This document shows, in pieces, positions 1 to 9,476 of a stretch of 44,959 nucleotides of DNA. This stretch comes from Methylobacterium gregans (lineage in GTDB: Bacteria > Pseudomonadota > Alphaproteobacteria > Rhizobiales > Beijerinckiaceae), in the NCBI RefSeq assembly GCF_022179245.1, contig NZ_BPQM01000053.1:1-44959 (forward strand), written 5' to 3'. Every line of letters starts with the position of its first letter. Within the stretch, counting starts at the first letter, position 1. The notes under the pieces were generated by a model. The model had not been told where the DNA came from. It saw only the letters and a list, made by a program, of their open reading frames with translations, and did no database searches. A program made the position numbers and the translations under genes.

Positions 1-165
1 CGGGTTTTCTTATGTCGGCTCAAGAATCATCGTTCTTGCGGGACAGTGTCCGGCCTCTGTCCAGTTCTGCCCAACCTTCAGGCTGGACCTCCCGGGCATG
101 AGGACTTATCCGAGTCGCGAACGGTGCCGCGGCACGAATGCCCGGCCCGAACGGGAGGTGCCGTG

Positions 166-351
166 ATGGAGCGGCGGAACGATCGTGAGGTGCGCTGTGC
201 CGCTGAGCGGCACGCGCGTGAGGCTGCGCGGCATCAGGCCGCCCTGCTCTGGTCCGCGATCCGGGCGGAGCGCCGGGCCGACGAGGCCCCCGGCGCCCGG
301 CTCAGACCCATCCTGCTCGCCGCGATGACCGACGAGGCCGGGACCCGCTGA
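166..351 (+). CDS. Small charged protein of unknown function
   Basis: This is a 61-residue frame very rich in Arg, Ala and Glu, with no membrane segment and no recognised domain. I chose the ATG at 166 because a strong GGAGG ribosome site sits at 153-157, just upstream. The frame stays open further upstream (to about 46), but that part looks noncoding and would place the good ribosome site inside the gene. The composition suggests a soluble, mostly helical basic protein. No function can be assigned. It lies alone, facing a repeat-rich spacer and the convergent end of the SURF1 gene. Confidence 0.5.
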   Translation: MERRNDREVRCAAERHAREAARHQAALLWSAIRAERRADEAPGARLRPILLAAMTDEAGTR

Positions 352-531
352 TCCGGGTTCTCCAAGGGCCCGAGGCTCTTGGACGGGGTCGCGGGGCGCG
401 CAGCCCCGGGGCTTCGGCTCTCTCGTCCGGGCTTTGCCAGGGCGAGGAAGCCGACAGCAGGGCCAAGATCCAGAAGCTTGCCAGAACCTTGTCTGCCCCC
501 GCCAAAGGTCTCGACCTTTGGAATCCGGGAT
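352..531 (+). repeat. Dispersed GC-rich hairpin element, copy 1
   Basis: This spacer between two convergent genes carries an element that recurs twice more in the window (about 14660-14765 and 43796-43945). Shared landmarks are a 'GGGGCGCGCAGCCCCG' palindromic stretch near its start and a terminal hairpin reading CCAAAGGTC/GACCTTTGG at 502-510 and 513-521. The terminal stem-loop may act as a transcription terminator, but there is no long T-run. Confidence 0.55.
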
Positions 532-1308
532 TTAGGCCGCACGGCCGCGGCGCCACGCGTCGCGGTCGAGGTAGAGCGCGCCGCCCGCGACCATCATGGC
601 GAGCGCGTACCACGTGATCGCGTAGATCAGGTGGTTGTTGTGGAAGCGGATCACCGTGAGCCCGCCGACCGGCAGACCCGCGCCGAGATCCCTGTCCGGG
701 TCGCTGCCCGGCCGCCGTTCCGCGTCGACGAAGTAGGGCGCGACCGGCTCAGGTAGGCCCCGCGCCCGCGCGATCGCCGCGACGTCGCGGGAATACCACG
801 TGTCCGCGCCCGGATCGTTCGCCCGCAGGAAGGCGCCGCCCGGCTCGTCCAGGCGCAGCAGGCCCGCCACCGCCGCCCGCGCGCCGCCCGCCCGGGCCAC
901 GGGCGCCCGGCGGTCGCCCGGCACGAAGCCGCGGTTCACCAGCACGGTGAAGCCCGCGTCGGTCCGCAGCGGCGTGAGGACCCAGGACCCGCCGCCGAGA
1001 TCGGTGACCGCCCGGACCAGGGTGTCGGGAGTGTCGAGCCAGGTGCCGTCGAGCCGCACGCGCCGGTAGGCGTCGCGCTCGGTGAGCGCCGGCCACGCGG
1101 CGGGCCCGGGCGCCGCGACCGGGGCGCCGTGGGCGTTGGCCTCGACCCGCGCGATCAGGTCGAGCTTCCAGGTGCGGCGGTGGACCTGCCAGGTGCCGAG
1201 CGCGAGGAGGGTGCCGCAGAGCAGGAGGGCCAGGAGGTTGATGAGGATCAGCCCGGCGAGGCGCGGAGGCGTGCGCGTCGCCGGGCCGGTGGTTGCGGTG
1301 CCTGTCAG
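532..1308 (-). CDS. SURF1 family cytochrome oxidase biogenesis protein
   Basis: SURF1 proteins help assemble haem-copper oxidases in the inner membrane. The frame has the family layout: an N-terminal membrane helix (AGLILINLLALLLCGTLLAL) followed by GTWQVHRRTWKLDLI, a periplasmic domain with VLVNRGFVPGDRR, then PYFVDAE, and a C-terminal helix (HLIYAITWYALAMM). It lies 16 bases after cyoD, so it is probably the last gene of the cyo operon. The start is uncertain. No ATG or GTG exists before residue M at 1059, although the N-terminal helix is clearly encoded upstream of that. The best fit is a CTG at 1308, with GGGAGG at 1317-1322. That gives about 258 residues, normal for the family. Confidence 0.85.
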   Translation of the reverse strand: MTGTATTGPATRTPPRLAGLILINLLALLLCGTLLALGTWQVHRRTWKLDLIARVEANAHGAPVAAPGPAAWPALTERDAYRRVRLDGTWLDTPDTLVRAVTDLGGGSWVLTPLRTDAGFTVLVNRGFVPGDRRAPVARAGGARAAVAGLLRLDEPGGAFLRANDPGADTWYSRDVAAIARARGLPEPVAPYFVDAERRPGSDPDRDLGAGLPVGGLTVIRFHNNHLIYAITWYALAMMVAGGALYLDRDAWRRGRAA

Positions 1309-1324
1309 GGCCGGGGCCTCCCGC

Positions 1325-1720
1325 TCAGGGCTGGTGGCGCAACTGCTCCACCGACATCGGCATCATGTTGGCGTTCATGTGGTGCATCACCCAGAGCGAG
1401 CCGGTGAGCGTGATCACCACCAGCGTCACCGTGAAGATCAGCGCCAGGACCGTCCAGCCGCCCTCGGACTTCGTGTTCATGTGCAGGAAGTAGATCATGT
1501 GGACCACGATCTGCACCGCCGCGAAGGCCATGATGATGATGCCGGTCCAGAGCGCGCTCTCGAGCGGGCGCGCCATCACCAGCCAGAACGGGATCGCGGT
1601 GAGGATCACCGAGAGCACGAAGCCGGTGACGTAGCTCCCGAACGAGCCGTGGCTCGCGCCGCCCTCGTGCCCGTGGTCGTGTCCGTGACCTTGCCCGTGG
1701 TGGGCCGCCTCGGCGCTCAT
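1325..1720 (-). CDS. cyoD: Cytochrome bo3 ubiquinol oxidase subunit IV
   Basis: This is the small subunit of the proton-pumping quinol oxidase, 131 residues with three predicted membrane helices ([60 protein letters not shown]). The N-terminus is His-rich ([11 protein letters not shown]), which is common in alphaproteobacterial CyoD. Its ATG overlaps the stop of cyoC (ATGA at 1717-1720), so translation is probably coupled. The longer in-frame extension to 2035 is a shadow over cyoC and was rejected. Confidence 0.95.
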   Translation of the reverse strand: MSAEAAHHGQGHGHDHGHEGGASHGSFGSYVTGFVLSVILTAIPFWLVMARPLESALWTGIIIMAFAAVQIVVHMIYFLHMNTKSEGGWTVLALIFTVTLVVITLTGSLWVMHHMNANMMPMSVEQLRHQP

Positions 1721-2340
1721 TGCAGGACTCCCATCAGGTACACGAAGGTGAAGACGCCGATCCAGATCACGTCGAGGAAGTGCCAGAACATCGACAGGCA
1801 CATCAGCCGGCGGGTGTTCTCGGGGATCAGGCCGCGCTGGGCGACCTGGACCATCAGCACGATCAGCCAGATCAACCCGAAGGTGACGTGCAGGCCGTGG
1901 GTGCCGACCAGCGTGAAGAAGGCCGACAGGAAGGCCGAGCGGCCGGGCCCGGCGCCCTCGTGGATCAGGTGCGCGAACTCGTAGAGCTCGATGCCGAGGA
2001 ACGCTGCGCCGAACAGGCCCGTGACCGCGAGCCACATCTGCGTGGCCGCGGTGCGGCCCTTGTCCATCGCCAGCATGGCGAAGCCGTAGGTGATGGACGA
2101 GAACAGCAGCATCGAGGTGTTCAACGCCACCAGCGGCAGATCGAACAGATCCTTCGGCGAGGGGCCGGCCGCGTAGTTGCGGCCGAGAACCCCGTAGGTG
2201 GCAAACAGCACCGCGAAGATGAGGCAGTCGCTCATCAGGTAGATCCAGAACCCCAGGAGGGTGCTGGTCTCGGGGTGGTGCTCCTCCTCGTGGTGGAAGA
2301 CCGGCGCGGTGCCGGGGGGGGCGGTGTCCGTGTGCATCAT
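1717..2340 (-). CDS. cyoC: Cytochrome bo3 ubiquinol oxidase subunit III
   Basis: CyoC is the haem-free subunit III of the bo3 oxidase and contributes to complex stability. The 207-residue protein has five hydrophobic segments, typical of CyoC. It has family landmarks such as [19 protein letters not shown] near residue 30, [13 protein letters not shown] in the middle, and [18 protein letters not shown] at the C-terminus. It starts 4 bases after cyoB ends and overlaps cyoD by 4 bases, giving a tight cyoABCD operon in the usual gene order. Confidence 0.97.
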   Translation of the reverse strand: MMHTDTAPPGTAPVFHHEEEHHPETSTLLGFWIYLMSDCLIFAVLFATYGVLGRNYAAGPSPKDLFDLPLVALNTSMLLFSSITYGFAMLAMDKGRTAATQMWLAVTGLFGAAFLGIELYEFAHLIHEGAGPGRSAFLSAFFTLVGTHGLHVTFGLIWLIVLMVQVAQRGLIPENTRRLMCLSMFWHFLDVIWIGVFTFVYLMGVLQ

Positions 2341-2344
2341 GGGC

Positions 2345-4348
2345 TCAGGCCTGCCCCGCCAGCGCGGCGGTCCGCTGCGACTCGGTCCGGGCGACCGTGT
2401 CGGCCGGGATGTAGAAGTCGCGGTTGTAGTTGAAGGTGTGGGCGACCGAGACGACGAAGATCGCCAGGCCCGACAGGGCCGCCAGCCACCAGATGTACCA
2501 GATCATGGCGAAGCCGAAGGCGACGCTGAGCCCGCCGATGATCGCGCCCGTGCCGGTGTTCTTCGGCATGTGGATCGGCTTGAAGCCCTGGAGCGGACGC
2601 GCGTAGCCGCGGTTCTTCATGTCGTACCAGGCGTCGAGGTCGTGCACGACCGGGGTGAAGGCGAAGTTGTAGTCCGGCGGCGGCGAGGAGGTGGCCCACT
2701 CCAGCGTCCGGCCGCCCCACGGGTCGCCGGTCGTATCGCGCAGAGCCTCGCGGTTGCGGATCGAGACGACGAACTGGATGATCGTCGAGAGGATGCCGCA
2801 GCCGATGAGCGCCGCGCCGCCCGCCGCGATGACGAACCAGATCTGCAGCGACGGGTCGTCGAAGTGCTGCATCCGGCGCGTCACGCCCATGAGCCCCAGC
2901 ACGTAGAGCGGCATGAAGGCGACGTAGAAGCCGACCAGCCAGAACCAGAAGCTCATCTTGCCCCAGAAGGGATCGAGCTTGAAGCCGAAGGCCTTCGGGA
3001 ACCAGTAGGTCACGCCGGCCATCATGCCGAACAACACGCCGCCGATGATCACGTTGTGGAAGTGCGCGATCAGGAAGAGCGAGTTGTGCAGCACGAAGTC
3101 GGCCGGGGGCACGGCGAGCAGCACGCCGGTCATGCCGCCGATGACGAAGGTCACCATGAAGCCGACCGTCCAGAGCATCGGTACCTCGAAGCGGATCCGC
3201 CCGCGGTACATGGTGAACAGCCAGTTGAAGATCTTCGCGCCCGTCGGGATCGAGATGATCATCGTCGTGATGCCGAAGAACGAGTTCACGTTGGCGCCCG
3301 ACCCCATCGTGAAGAAGTGGTGCAGCCAGACGAGGTAGGAGAGGATCGTGATGACGACCGTGGCGTAGACCATCGAGGCGTAGCCGAAGAGGCGCTTGCC
3401 GCAGAAGGTCGATGTCACCTCCGAGAAGATGCCGAAGGCCGGCAGGATGAGGATGTAGACCTCCGGGTGGCCCCAGATCCAGATGAGGTTGAAGTACATC
3501 ATCGGGCTGCCGCCCAGGTCGTTCGTGAAGAAGTGCGTGCCGACGTAGCGGTCGAGCGACAGCAGCGCGAGAACGGCCGTGAGGATCGGGAAGGCGGCCA
3601 CGATCAGCACGTTGGTGCAGAGCGAGGTCCAGACGAAGACCGGCAGCTTCATCATGGTCATGCCGGGCGCGCGCATCTTGACGATGGTCGCCACCAAGTT
3701 GATGCCGGACAGGAGCGTGCCGATGCCCGCGATCTGCAGGCCCCAGATCCAGTAATCGACCCCGACGCCCGGGCTCATGTCGGCCCCCGACAGGGGCGGG
3801 TAGCCGAGCCAGGTGGCGCGCGAGAACTCGCCGACGAAGAGCGAGATCATGATGATGATCGCGCCGGCGGTCGTCATCCAGAACGAGAAGTTGTTCAGGA
3901 AGGGGAACGACACGTCGCGGGCGCCGATCTGCAGCGGCACGACGTAGTTCATCAGGCCCGTGACGAAGGGCATCGCCACGAAGAAGATCATGATCACGCC
4001 GTGGGCGGTGAAGATCTGGTCGTAGTGGTGCGGCGGCAGGAAGCCTTCCTGCGAGCCGAAGGCGACCGATTGCTGGGCGCGCATCAGGAGCGCGTCGGCA
4101 AAGCCCCGCAGCAGCATCACGAACGCCAGGATGACGTACATGATGCCGATCTTCTTGTGATCGACGGAGGTCACCCAGTCGCGCCAGAGGGCGCCCCAGA
4201 AGCGGTAATAGGTGATGGTTCCGAGCACGGCGATGCCGCCGAGCGCGACGCCCGCGAAGGTCACGAGCAGGATCGGCTCGTGGTACGGGATGTCCGCGAG
4301 CGTGAAGCGTCCGAAGACGAGCTTCTGGAGATCGACGTTGGAGAACAT
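2345..4348 (-). CDS. cyoB: Cytochrome bo3 ubiquinol oxidase subunit I
   Basis: This is the catalytic subunit, which oxidises ubiquinol, reduces O2 to water and pumps protons. The 667-residue length matches CyoB. Expected metal ligands are visible: [10 protein letters not shown] (low-spin haem His), [15 protein letters not shown] (CuB His and cross-linked Tyr), [10 protein letters not shown] (two CuB His) and HFHNVIIGG (haem His pair). About fifteen membrane helices fit the family. The start [14 protein letters not shown] is the conserved N-terminus. It lies 40 bases downstream of cyoA. Nothing unusual is seen in the active site. Confidence 0.98.
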   Translation of the reverse strand: MFSNVDLQKLVFGRFTLADIPYHEPILLVTFAGVALGGIAVLGTITYYRFWGALWRDWVTSVDHKKIGIMYVILAFVMLLRGFADALLMRAQQSVAFGSQEGFLPPHHYDQIFTAHGVIMIFFVAMPFVTGLMNYVVPLQIGARDVSFPFLNNFSFWMTTAGAIIIMISLFVGEFSRATWLGYPPLSGADMSPGVGVDYWIWGLQIAGIGTLLSGINLVATIVKMRAPGMTMMKLPVFVWTSLCTNVLIVAAFPILTAVLALLSLDRYVGTHFFTNDLGGSPMMYFNLIWIWGHPEVYILILPAFGIFSEVTSTFCGKRLFGYASMVYATVVITILSYLVWLHHFFTMGSGANVNSFFGITTMIISIPTGAKIFNWLFTMYRGRIRFEVPMLWTVGFMVTFVIGGMTGVLLAVPPADFVLHNSLFLIAHFHNVIIGGVLFGMMAGVTYWFPKAFGFKLDPFWGKMSFWFWLVGFYVAFMPLYVLGLMGVTRRMQHFDDPSLQIWFVIAAGGAALIGCGILSTIIQFVVSIRNREALRDTTGDPWGGRTLEWATSSPPPDYNFAFTPVVHDLDAWYDMKNRGYARPLQGFKPIHMPKNTGTGAIIGGLSVAFGFAMIWYIWWLAALSGLAIFVVSVAHTFNYNRDFYIPADTVARTESQRTAALAGQA

Positions 4349-4388
4349 GTGATCGGCTCTCTGGCGATGCGTCGGCTGACCGCCGGCC

Positions 4389-5546
4389 TTACTGGTTGTT
4401 GAGCTGCGCGGGGGCCGGAGTCCCCTTGTCGTCGTGGCCCGAAGAGGGCTTCGTGCCGGGCTCCGGCTCCGAGCGCGGCGGGCGGCCCGAGGCCGGTCCG
4501 GTCGCGCCGGGGGCCTCGTCGCCCTGCTCCACGTGCCGGTTGTCGTAGCGGAGCTTCTCGCGGTTCTCCCGGCTGTGCACGCCCGCGCCGCCGCGGGCGT
4601 CGATCTTCATCATCTCGCTCATGCACATCTTGCCCGGCAGGGCGCACATGTTGAGGATCTGGCTGTAGAGGCCGTCCGCCACCGAGGCGAAGTACTGCAC
4701 CGGCTCGCGCTCGCTCGGCTTCTCCAGCTGGAGGTAGGCGTCGCGGCTGAGATCCTTGCCCTCGGCCTTGGCCTTGGCGACCCAGGCCTCGAAGTCCTTC
4801 GGCTCCTGGCCGAGGAAGTTGAAGGTCATGCGCGAGAAGCCGGTGCCGCTGTAGTGGGCCGACTGGCCGTGATAGGTGCCCGGCTTGTTGATCACCGCGT
4901 GCAGCTTCATCTCCATCCCGGGCATCGCGTAGACCATGCCGGCGAGCGCGGGGACGTAGAAGGTGTTCATCACCGACGCGGAGGTGAGCTTGAAGTTGAT
5001 CGGCCGGTCCACCGGCGCGGCCAGCTCGTTCACCGTGGCGATCCCGTATTCGGGGTAGAAGAACAGCCACTTCCAGTCGAGCGCGACCACCTCGACATCG
5101 AGCGGCTTGGTCTCGGCCGCGATCGGACGGCCGGGCTCCAGGCGCGAGAGCGGGCGGTAGGGATCGAGCGTGTGGGTGCTGATCCAGGTGAGCGCGCCCA
5201 GCGCGATGATGATCACGAGGGGCGCCGCCCAGATCACCACCTCGAGCTGCGTCGAGTGGTGCCAGTCGGGATCGTAGGTCGCCGCGGTGTTGGAGGCGCG
5301 GTAGCGCCAGGCGAAGAGCAGCGTCAGCAGGATCACCGGCACGATGATCAGCAGCATCAGGCCCGTGGAGGCGAGGACGAGGTTGCGCTGCTGCATCGCC
5401 ACGTCGCCGGAGGGATGCATCACGACCATGTTGCAGCCGGCGGTCGCCGCCAGAAGGGGCAGCAGGGCGGCGGCGCGCGCCAGGCGCTCGAGGCGCCCGG
5501 TCCCGGCGCGCGTGGAGAGGGCGGATTTGGCCGCGGCGATCAACAT
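4389..5546 (-). CDS. cyoA: Cytochrome bo3 ubiquinol oxidase subunit II
   Basis: CyoA is the periplasm-facing subunit II of the quinol oxidase. It is a lipoprotein: a hydrophobic N-terminus ends in a lipobox-like LAATAGC near residue 38, followed by two membrane helices ([18 protein letters not shown] and [19 protein letters not shown]) and a cupredoxin-fold domain. The CuA cysteine pair of cytochrome c oxidases is absent, as expected for a quinol oxidase. At 385 residues it is longer than the E. coli protein because of a Pro/Gly/Glu-rich, probably disordered tail after about residue 325. It is the first gene of the operon. Confidence 0.96.
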   Translation of the reverse strand: MLIAAAKSALSTRAGTGRLERLARAAALLPLLAATAGCNMVVMHPSGDVAMQQRNLVLASTGLMLLIIVPVILLTLLFAWRYRASNTAATYDPDWHHSTQLEVVIWAAPLVIIIALGALTWISTHTLDPYRPLSRLEPGRPIAAETKPLDVEVVALDWKWLFFYPEYGIATVNELAAPVDRPINFKLTSASVMNTFYVPALAGMVYAMPGMEMKLHAVINKPGTYHGQSAHYSGTGFSRMTFNFLGQEPKDFEAWVAKAKAEGKDLSRDAYLQLEKPSEREPVQYFASVADGLYSQILNMCALPGKMCMSEMMKIDARGGAGVHSRENREKLRYDNRHVEQGDEAPGATGPASGRPPRSEPEPGTKPSSGHDDKGTPAPAQLNNQ

Positions 5547-5628
5547 CGTGTCCCCTTGCCGCGTGGCGGCGAGATGGCCCCGGGAGGCGTCAGGCGCGGC
5601 GCGCGTCGCGCCGCAAGGCGGTGTCGGC

Positions 5629-5646
5629 GGCGCGGGATCCCGCGCC
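5629..5646. terminator. 18-bp perfect palindrome between MFS gene and cyoA
   Basis: The sequence GGCGCGGGATCCCGCGCC is perfectly self-complementary. It lies in the 130-base spacer between the end of the upstream MFS gene (minus strand) and the start of cyoA. It could form a hairpin that ends MFS transcription, or be an operator for the cyo operon. No T-run follows, so terminator function is only inferred. Confidence 0.35.
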
Positions 5647-5676
5647 GTTCCGTGAGAGTCCGGCCCGTCGGCCCGG

Positions 5677-7011
5677 CTACATCTGCCGGATCTCGGAGCG
5701 GTTGAGGCTGAGCGCGACGAGCGTCGCGATCGCGCCCGACAGCAGGTAGAGGCCGACGCAGGCGAGCCCGAACTTGGCCGACAGGCCGAGCGCGACGAGC
5801 GGCGCGAAGCCGGCGCCGAGCAGCCAGCCCAGATCCGCCATCAGGGCGGCGCCGGTGTAGCGGTAGCGGGCGCCGAGGCGCGAGCTCACCGCACCGGTGG
5901 CCTGGCCGTAGGCGAGGCCGAGGAGCGTGAAGCCGGCGAGCACGTAGACGGTCTGGCCGACCGCGTTCTCCTCGATCACGATGGGCGCGATGGTGCTGGC
6001 CACCGCGAAGGCGGCGATCAGCCCGGCCGAGATGATCAGGTGCATGCGCCGGCCGATCTGGTCGGCCATCAGCCCGGAGAACACGATGGCGCCCGCGAAC
6101 AGGATCGCGCCGCCGAACTGGACCAGCAGGAACTCGCCGGCCGAGCGCTGGGTGAACAGGGTGATCCAGGAGATCGGGAAGATCGTGACGAGGTGGAAGA
6201 GCGCGAAGCTCGCCAGCGGCACCAGGGCGCCGATCAGCACGTCCTCGCCGTGGGCCTTGAGCAGGGGGAAGAAGGGCGCGGGCTCGAGCCGGCCCTTCTC
6301 GATCAGGCGGGTGAACTCGTCGGTGGCGACGAGGCGCAACCGGGCGAAGAGCGCCACCACGTTGATGGTGAAGGCGCAGAAGAACGGGTAGCGCCAGCCC
6401 CACTCGATGAAGTCGGCCTCGGAGAGGTTCATGGTGAAGAAGGCGAAGAGCAGGCTTGCCAGCATGAAGCCGATCGGCGCGCCGAGCTGGGGCATCATCG
6501 CGTACCAGCCGCGGCGCTCCACGGGGGCGTTGAGGGCGAGCAGCGAGGCGAGGCCGTCCCAGGCGCCGCCCAGCGCGAGGCCCTGCCCAATGCGCAGAGC
6601 CGCGAGCAGCCAGATCGCCGAGGCACCGATGTGATCGTAGCCCGGCAGAAAGCTGATCAGCATGGTCGAGCCGCCGAGCAGGAACAGCGCGATGGTCAGC
6701 TTGACCCCGCGGCCGTGCCGCCGGTCGATCATCATGAAGATCACCGAGCCGATCGGCCGGGCGATGAAGGCGAGGGCGAAGACGACGAAGCTGTACAGCG
6801 TGCCCTGGAGCGGCGACGCGAAGGGGAAGAACACCTTCGGGAAGACCAGGACCGAGGCGATGCCGTAGACGAAGAAGTCGAAATACTCGGCCGCGCGACC
6901 GATCACGACGCCGATGGCGATCTCGCCGGGGGCGACCTTGTGGTCGCTCATGGCGAGCCGCGCGTCCCGCTCCAGCGGCGTCGATGAGGCTAAGGCGTGG
7001 TCCGGTGTCAT
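5677..7011 (-). CDS. MFS transporter, metabolite:H+ symporter type
   Basis: This is a 444-residue inner-membrane transporter with twelve hydrophobic segments. It resembles the MHS (proton symporter) branch of the major facilitator superfamily: GRAAEYFDFFVYGIAS at the first helix, FIARPIGSVIFMMIDRRHGR after helix 2/3 (the MFS RxxGxxxxxxxxDRxGR-type loop), and LRIGQGLALGGAWDGLASLL. The substrate is unknown; relatives carry small organic acids or betaine-like solutes. The start could also be the internal Met at 6951 (MSDHKVAPGEIA), and neither has a strong ribosome site. It precedes cyoABCD on the same strand with a 130-base gap, a linkage that may couple uptake to respiration. Confidence 0.85.
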   Translation of the reverse strand: MTPDHALASSTPLERDARLAMSDHKVAPGEIAIGVVIGRAAEYFDFFVYGIASVLVFPKVFFPFASPLQGTLYSFVVFALAFIARPIGSVIFMMIDRRHGRGVKLTIALFLLGGSTMLISFLPGYDHIGASAIWLLAALRIGQGLALGGAWDGLASLLALNAPVERRGWYAMMPQLGAPIGFMLASLLFAFFTMNLSEADFIEWGWRYPFFCAFTINVVALFARLRLVATDEFTRLIEKGRLEPAPFFPLLKAHGEDVLIGALVPLASFALFHLVTIFPISWITLFTQRSAGEFLLVQFGGAILFAGAIVFSGLMADQIGRRMHLIISAGLIAAFAVASTIAPIVIEENAVGQTVYVLAGFTLLGLAYGQATGAVSSRLGARYRYTGAALMADLGWLLGAGFAPLVALGLSAKFGLACVGLYLLSGAIATLVALSLNRSEIRQM

Positions 7012-7404
7012 GTCAGGCGACGGCCTCGTACAGAAGGGCTTCGGCCACGAACGGGCCTCGGCCGCGCGGGCGCCCCCTCCCTAGCGCAACGCCCGGGGCA
7101 CGCAAGATTCCGTGCCCCGCGCCGCGCGATACCCTGACATGCTCGACCGCGCCGATCACCCCTTCGGGGCCGCGCTGATTCGGCTGCCTTTTGTTCTCTG
7201 ACTGCCAGATAGCTCCCCGGCCCGCCGGACGCAAAGCCCTCCTTTGTCGCGGCCGGGGATCGCGTGACGGGCTCCCTCGGCGCGGGGCCGCGCGACATCG
7301 ATCTTCTCCGGTGACGCTTCTCCGGTGACGCTTGGCCGCCTGCCGCGTTGCCGTCCCGGGCCCCTGCCCCATCCGCCGACCCAGCCCCGAGACCACCCGC
7401 CCCC
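7012..7404. other. Divergent intergenic region with a 14-bp tandem duplication
   Basis: This spacer separates the MFS gene (minus) and the DUF1989 gene (plus), so it should hold promoters for both. No clear gene is visible in it. The unit CTTCTCCGGTGACG occurs twice in perfect tandem at 7303-7316 and 7317-7330. I cannot identify promoter boxes with confidence. Confidence 0.5.
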
Positions 7405-7986
7405 ATGCGCCACCAGATTCAGCCGCGCTCCGGCACCGCCTTCACCCTCGACCGGGGCCAGCGCCTCACCGTGATCGACCCGGAGGGCGAGCAGGTGGCC
7501 GACCTTCTCGCCTTCCGGCGCGACGACATCGACGAGGTGATCTCGTCGGGCCGCACCCTCGACTACGCCAGCCGCATCTTCCTGACGACGGGCGACAAGA
7601 TCTACTCGAACCGCTCGAACGTGCTCATGGAGATCGTCGCCGACACGGTCGGGCGGCACGATTTCCTGCTCACCCCCTGCTCGGCCGATACCTTCCGGAT
7701 CATCTACGGCGACACCGAGCCGCACCGGGGTTGCTTCGGCAACCTCGCGCAGGCGCTGGCGCCCTACGGCATCGGGCCGGACCGGATCCCGGTGGCCTTT
7801 AACGTCTTCATGAACGTGGCGGTGGACGGGACGAGCGGCGCGCTGGAGGTCCGGCCCCCCTTGAGCCGGGCGGGCGACCACGTGACCTTCGAGGCGCGCG
7901 AGGACCTGATCATCGGGCTCACCGCCTGCTCGGCCCTGCAATCGAACAACTACGCCTTCAAGCCGATCCAGTACGAGATCGCCTGA
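7405..7986 (+). CDS. DUF1989 / urea carboxylase-associated family protein
   Basis: The 193-residue protein has the DUF1989 (UCA) pattern: GQRLTVIDPEGEQVADLLAF at residues 18-37, SRIFLTTGDKIYSNRSNVLM, DFLLTPCSADTF, and a metal-site-like Cys region ending NVFMNVAVD. Family members often sit beside urea carboxylase genes, but none is present here, so the substrate is unknown. The start at 7405 fits the family N-terminus. An upstream in-frame ATG at 7348 would add a Pro-rich, unlikely leader. The ribosome site is weak for either start. The gene stands alone. Confidence 0.8.
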   Translation: MRHQIQPRSGTAFTLDRGQRLTVIDPEGEQVADLLAFRRDDIDEVISSGRTLDYASRIFLTTGDKIYSNRSNVLMEIVADTVGRHDFLLTPCSADTFRIIYGDTEPHRGCFGNLAQALAPYGIGPDRIPVAFNVFMNVAVDGTSGALEVRPPLSRAGDHVTFEAREDLIIGLTACSALQSNNYAFKPIQYEIA

Positions 7987-8320
7987 GAGGCTGTTTGACG
8001 GGTCTTCGAATGCGTCTCCACCCGTTTCCTGGACGCGTGGAACGAGAGGGGAAGGTGATCCGGGACCCGATGAGCGAGGGCCGCGAAGCGGCGCGATATT
8101 TGGCACCGTCGCAAGGTTCGGACGCTGCGCGCCCTGCCTCGGCTGGATCCCGGATCACCCTCTGCCGATGCGCCGGGTGTGCAGGCCCGAAGGGTCCGGA
8201 AAGCGCGCGCGCCTGCCTTCGACGTGTCCACCGCGTGCGCCCGAGCACGCGCCCGGCGGGAGCCAATCGCGCCTCACGGCTTTGACGTTCGTCCCCTCTC
8301 GATCCGAACGGACGCCGCCC
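7987..8320. repeat. Intergenic region holding an inverted-repeat element
   Basis: No gene is evident. The 12-mer GGTGATCCGGGA at 8054-8065 is repeated in inverted orientation as TCCCGGATCACC at 8148-8159, and the similarity extends outward (AGAGGG). The arms flank an 82-base core. This looks like a small palindromic repeat or MITE-like element, with no coding capacity. Confidence 0.55.
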
Positions 8321-8482
8321 ATGCCCGACACGCCCCAGGATCCCGCCACCTCCCGCACCGTCGCCTACTCGGAGCAGGCCAAGCGCCAGTCCTTCCAGAC
8401 CATCGCGATCATCGCCGGGCTGATCCTGTTCATCATGGTGGTGTTCGGCTTCCTGTTTGGTGCAGGCCGCCTGATCGCCTGA
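8321..8482 (+). CDS. Small single-helix membrane protein
   Basis: This is a 53-residue protein. It has a polar N-terminal half (MPDTPQDPATSRTVAYSEQA) and one membrane helix (TIAIIAGLILFIMVVFGFLF), followed by a short GAGRLIA tail. I do not recognise the family. The start is the first Met that keeps the whole polar region; upstream in-frame Met codons lie in non-coding-like sequence. It sits alone between the inverted-repeat element and the glycosyltransferases. Confidence 0.6.
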   Translation: MPDTPQDPATSRTVAYSEQAKRQSFQTIAIIAGLILFIMVVFGFLFGAGRLIA

Positions 8483-8579
8483 GACCTCCCCGACCGTGCC
8501 CGGTTGACCGCGCCTGCCCGGGGCCCCACTGACGCGCGCCGGCGCGACCGACCGGCGCGGTAGAGTCAGGAGGGAGACG

Positions 8580-9476
8580 GTGTCCGGCAACGAGCCCGCC
8601 AGCGTCGCCGTCGGCCTCACGCTGTTCCGGCCGAGCTCCGCGCAGGTGGAGGCGGCCTGCCGCCTCGCGGCCTCAAGTGCGGGGCCGGTGCTGGCCTTCG
8701 ACAACGGTGGCCTGCCCGCGGATGGCGCCGAGGCGCTGGGCCGGGCCGGCATCCGGCTGCTCTCGGCCGGCCGCAACGTCGGCATCGCGGCGGCCCTCAA
8801 CGCCCTCGCGGAGGCTGCGGCCGGCCTCGGCGCGCGCCATCTCCTGCTGCTCGACCAGGATGCCGGGCCGCAGGGCGCGATGCTGCGGGCGCTGCTGACC
8901 GCCGCGGACCGGCTTGCCAGCACGGTGCCGCCGCCCGCCGTGATCGGGCCGCGGCCGCTCGCGGGGCCGGGCCACAAGGCGCCGGCCTATCCGGTGCGCG
9001 CCGGCACGGCCCCCCGGGACGGGCTGGTGCCGGTGGATTTCCTGGCGACCTCCGGCTCGCTCGTCGACCTCGCGGCCTTCGCCCGCGTCGGTCCGTTCCG
9101 CGCCGACTACTTCATCGACGCGGTCGATCTCGAATGGTGCTTCCGCGCCTGGGCGCGCGGGCACAGCTGCTGGATGGCGCCGGAGGCGGGCCTCGCCCAC
9201 CATGTCGGCAGCGGCACGATCCGGGGCCCCTTTGGCCTCGCCATGCCGCGCCAGCCCCTGTTCCGCATGGCCACCTACCTGCGCAACAGCGTCTACGGCC
9301 TGCGCCTGCCCCATCTGCCGCCGGGCTGGAAGCTGCGCCAGGGCGCCTACCTGCCGGTGCAGATCCTCCTGTACTGGGCCGATTCGCGCTTCCGCCCCCG
9401 CGTGCTCCTGCGCCTCCTCGCCGCCTTGCGCGACGGCCTGCTCGGCCGCCTCGGACCGCCCCGGGATGTCCCGTGA
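8580..9476 (+). CDS. Family 2 glycosyltransferase, rhamnosyltransferase-like
   Basis: The 298-residue GT-A fold enzyme probably adds a sugar to a surface polysaccharide or lipid carrier at the cytoplasmic membrane face. It shows the GT2 rhamnosyltransferase pattern: VGLTLFRP at the N-terminus, RNVGIAAALNALAE, LLLLDQDAGP (metal-binding DxD-like site near residue 99), then FFIDAVDLEWCFRAW-like sequence (YFIDAVDLEWCFRAWARGH) near residue 180. It starts with GTG at 8580, preceded by AGGAGGGAG. Its stop overlaps the start of the next glycosyltransferase (GTGA), so the two are translationally coupled. The donor sugar is unknown. Confidence 0.85.
   Translation: MSGNEPASVAVGLTLFRPSSAQVEAACRLAASSAGPVLAFDNGGLPADGAEALGRAGIRLLSAGRNVGIAAALNALAEAAAGLGARHLLLLDQDAGPQGAMLRALLTAADRLASTVPPPAVIGPRPLAGPGHKAPAYPVRAGTAPRDGLVPVDFLATSGSLVDLAAFARVGPFRADYFIDAVDLEWCFRAWARGHSCWMAPEAGLAHHVGSGTIRGPFGLAMPRQPLFRMATYLRNSVYGLRLPHLPPGWKLRQGAYLPVQILLYWADSRFRPRVLLRLLAALRDGLLGRLGPPRDVP

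Noticed and set aside
1..45. CAAGAA/TTCTTG inverted pair at 21-38
   Set aside because: Only six pairs with a six-base loop, at the window edge; too little to call an operator or terminator.
2261..4402. Long plus-strand open frame of 713 codons opposite cyoB
   Set aside because: It is antisense to an unmistakable cyoB, has an Arg/Asp/His-rich low-complexity translation and no domain; high GC creates such shadows.
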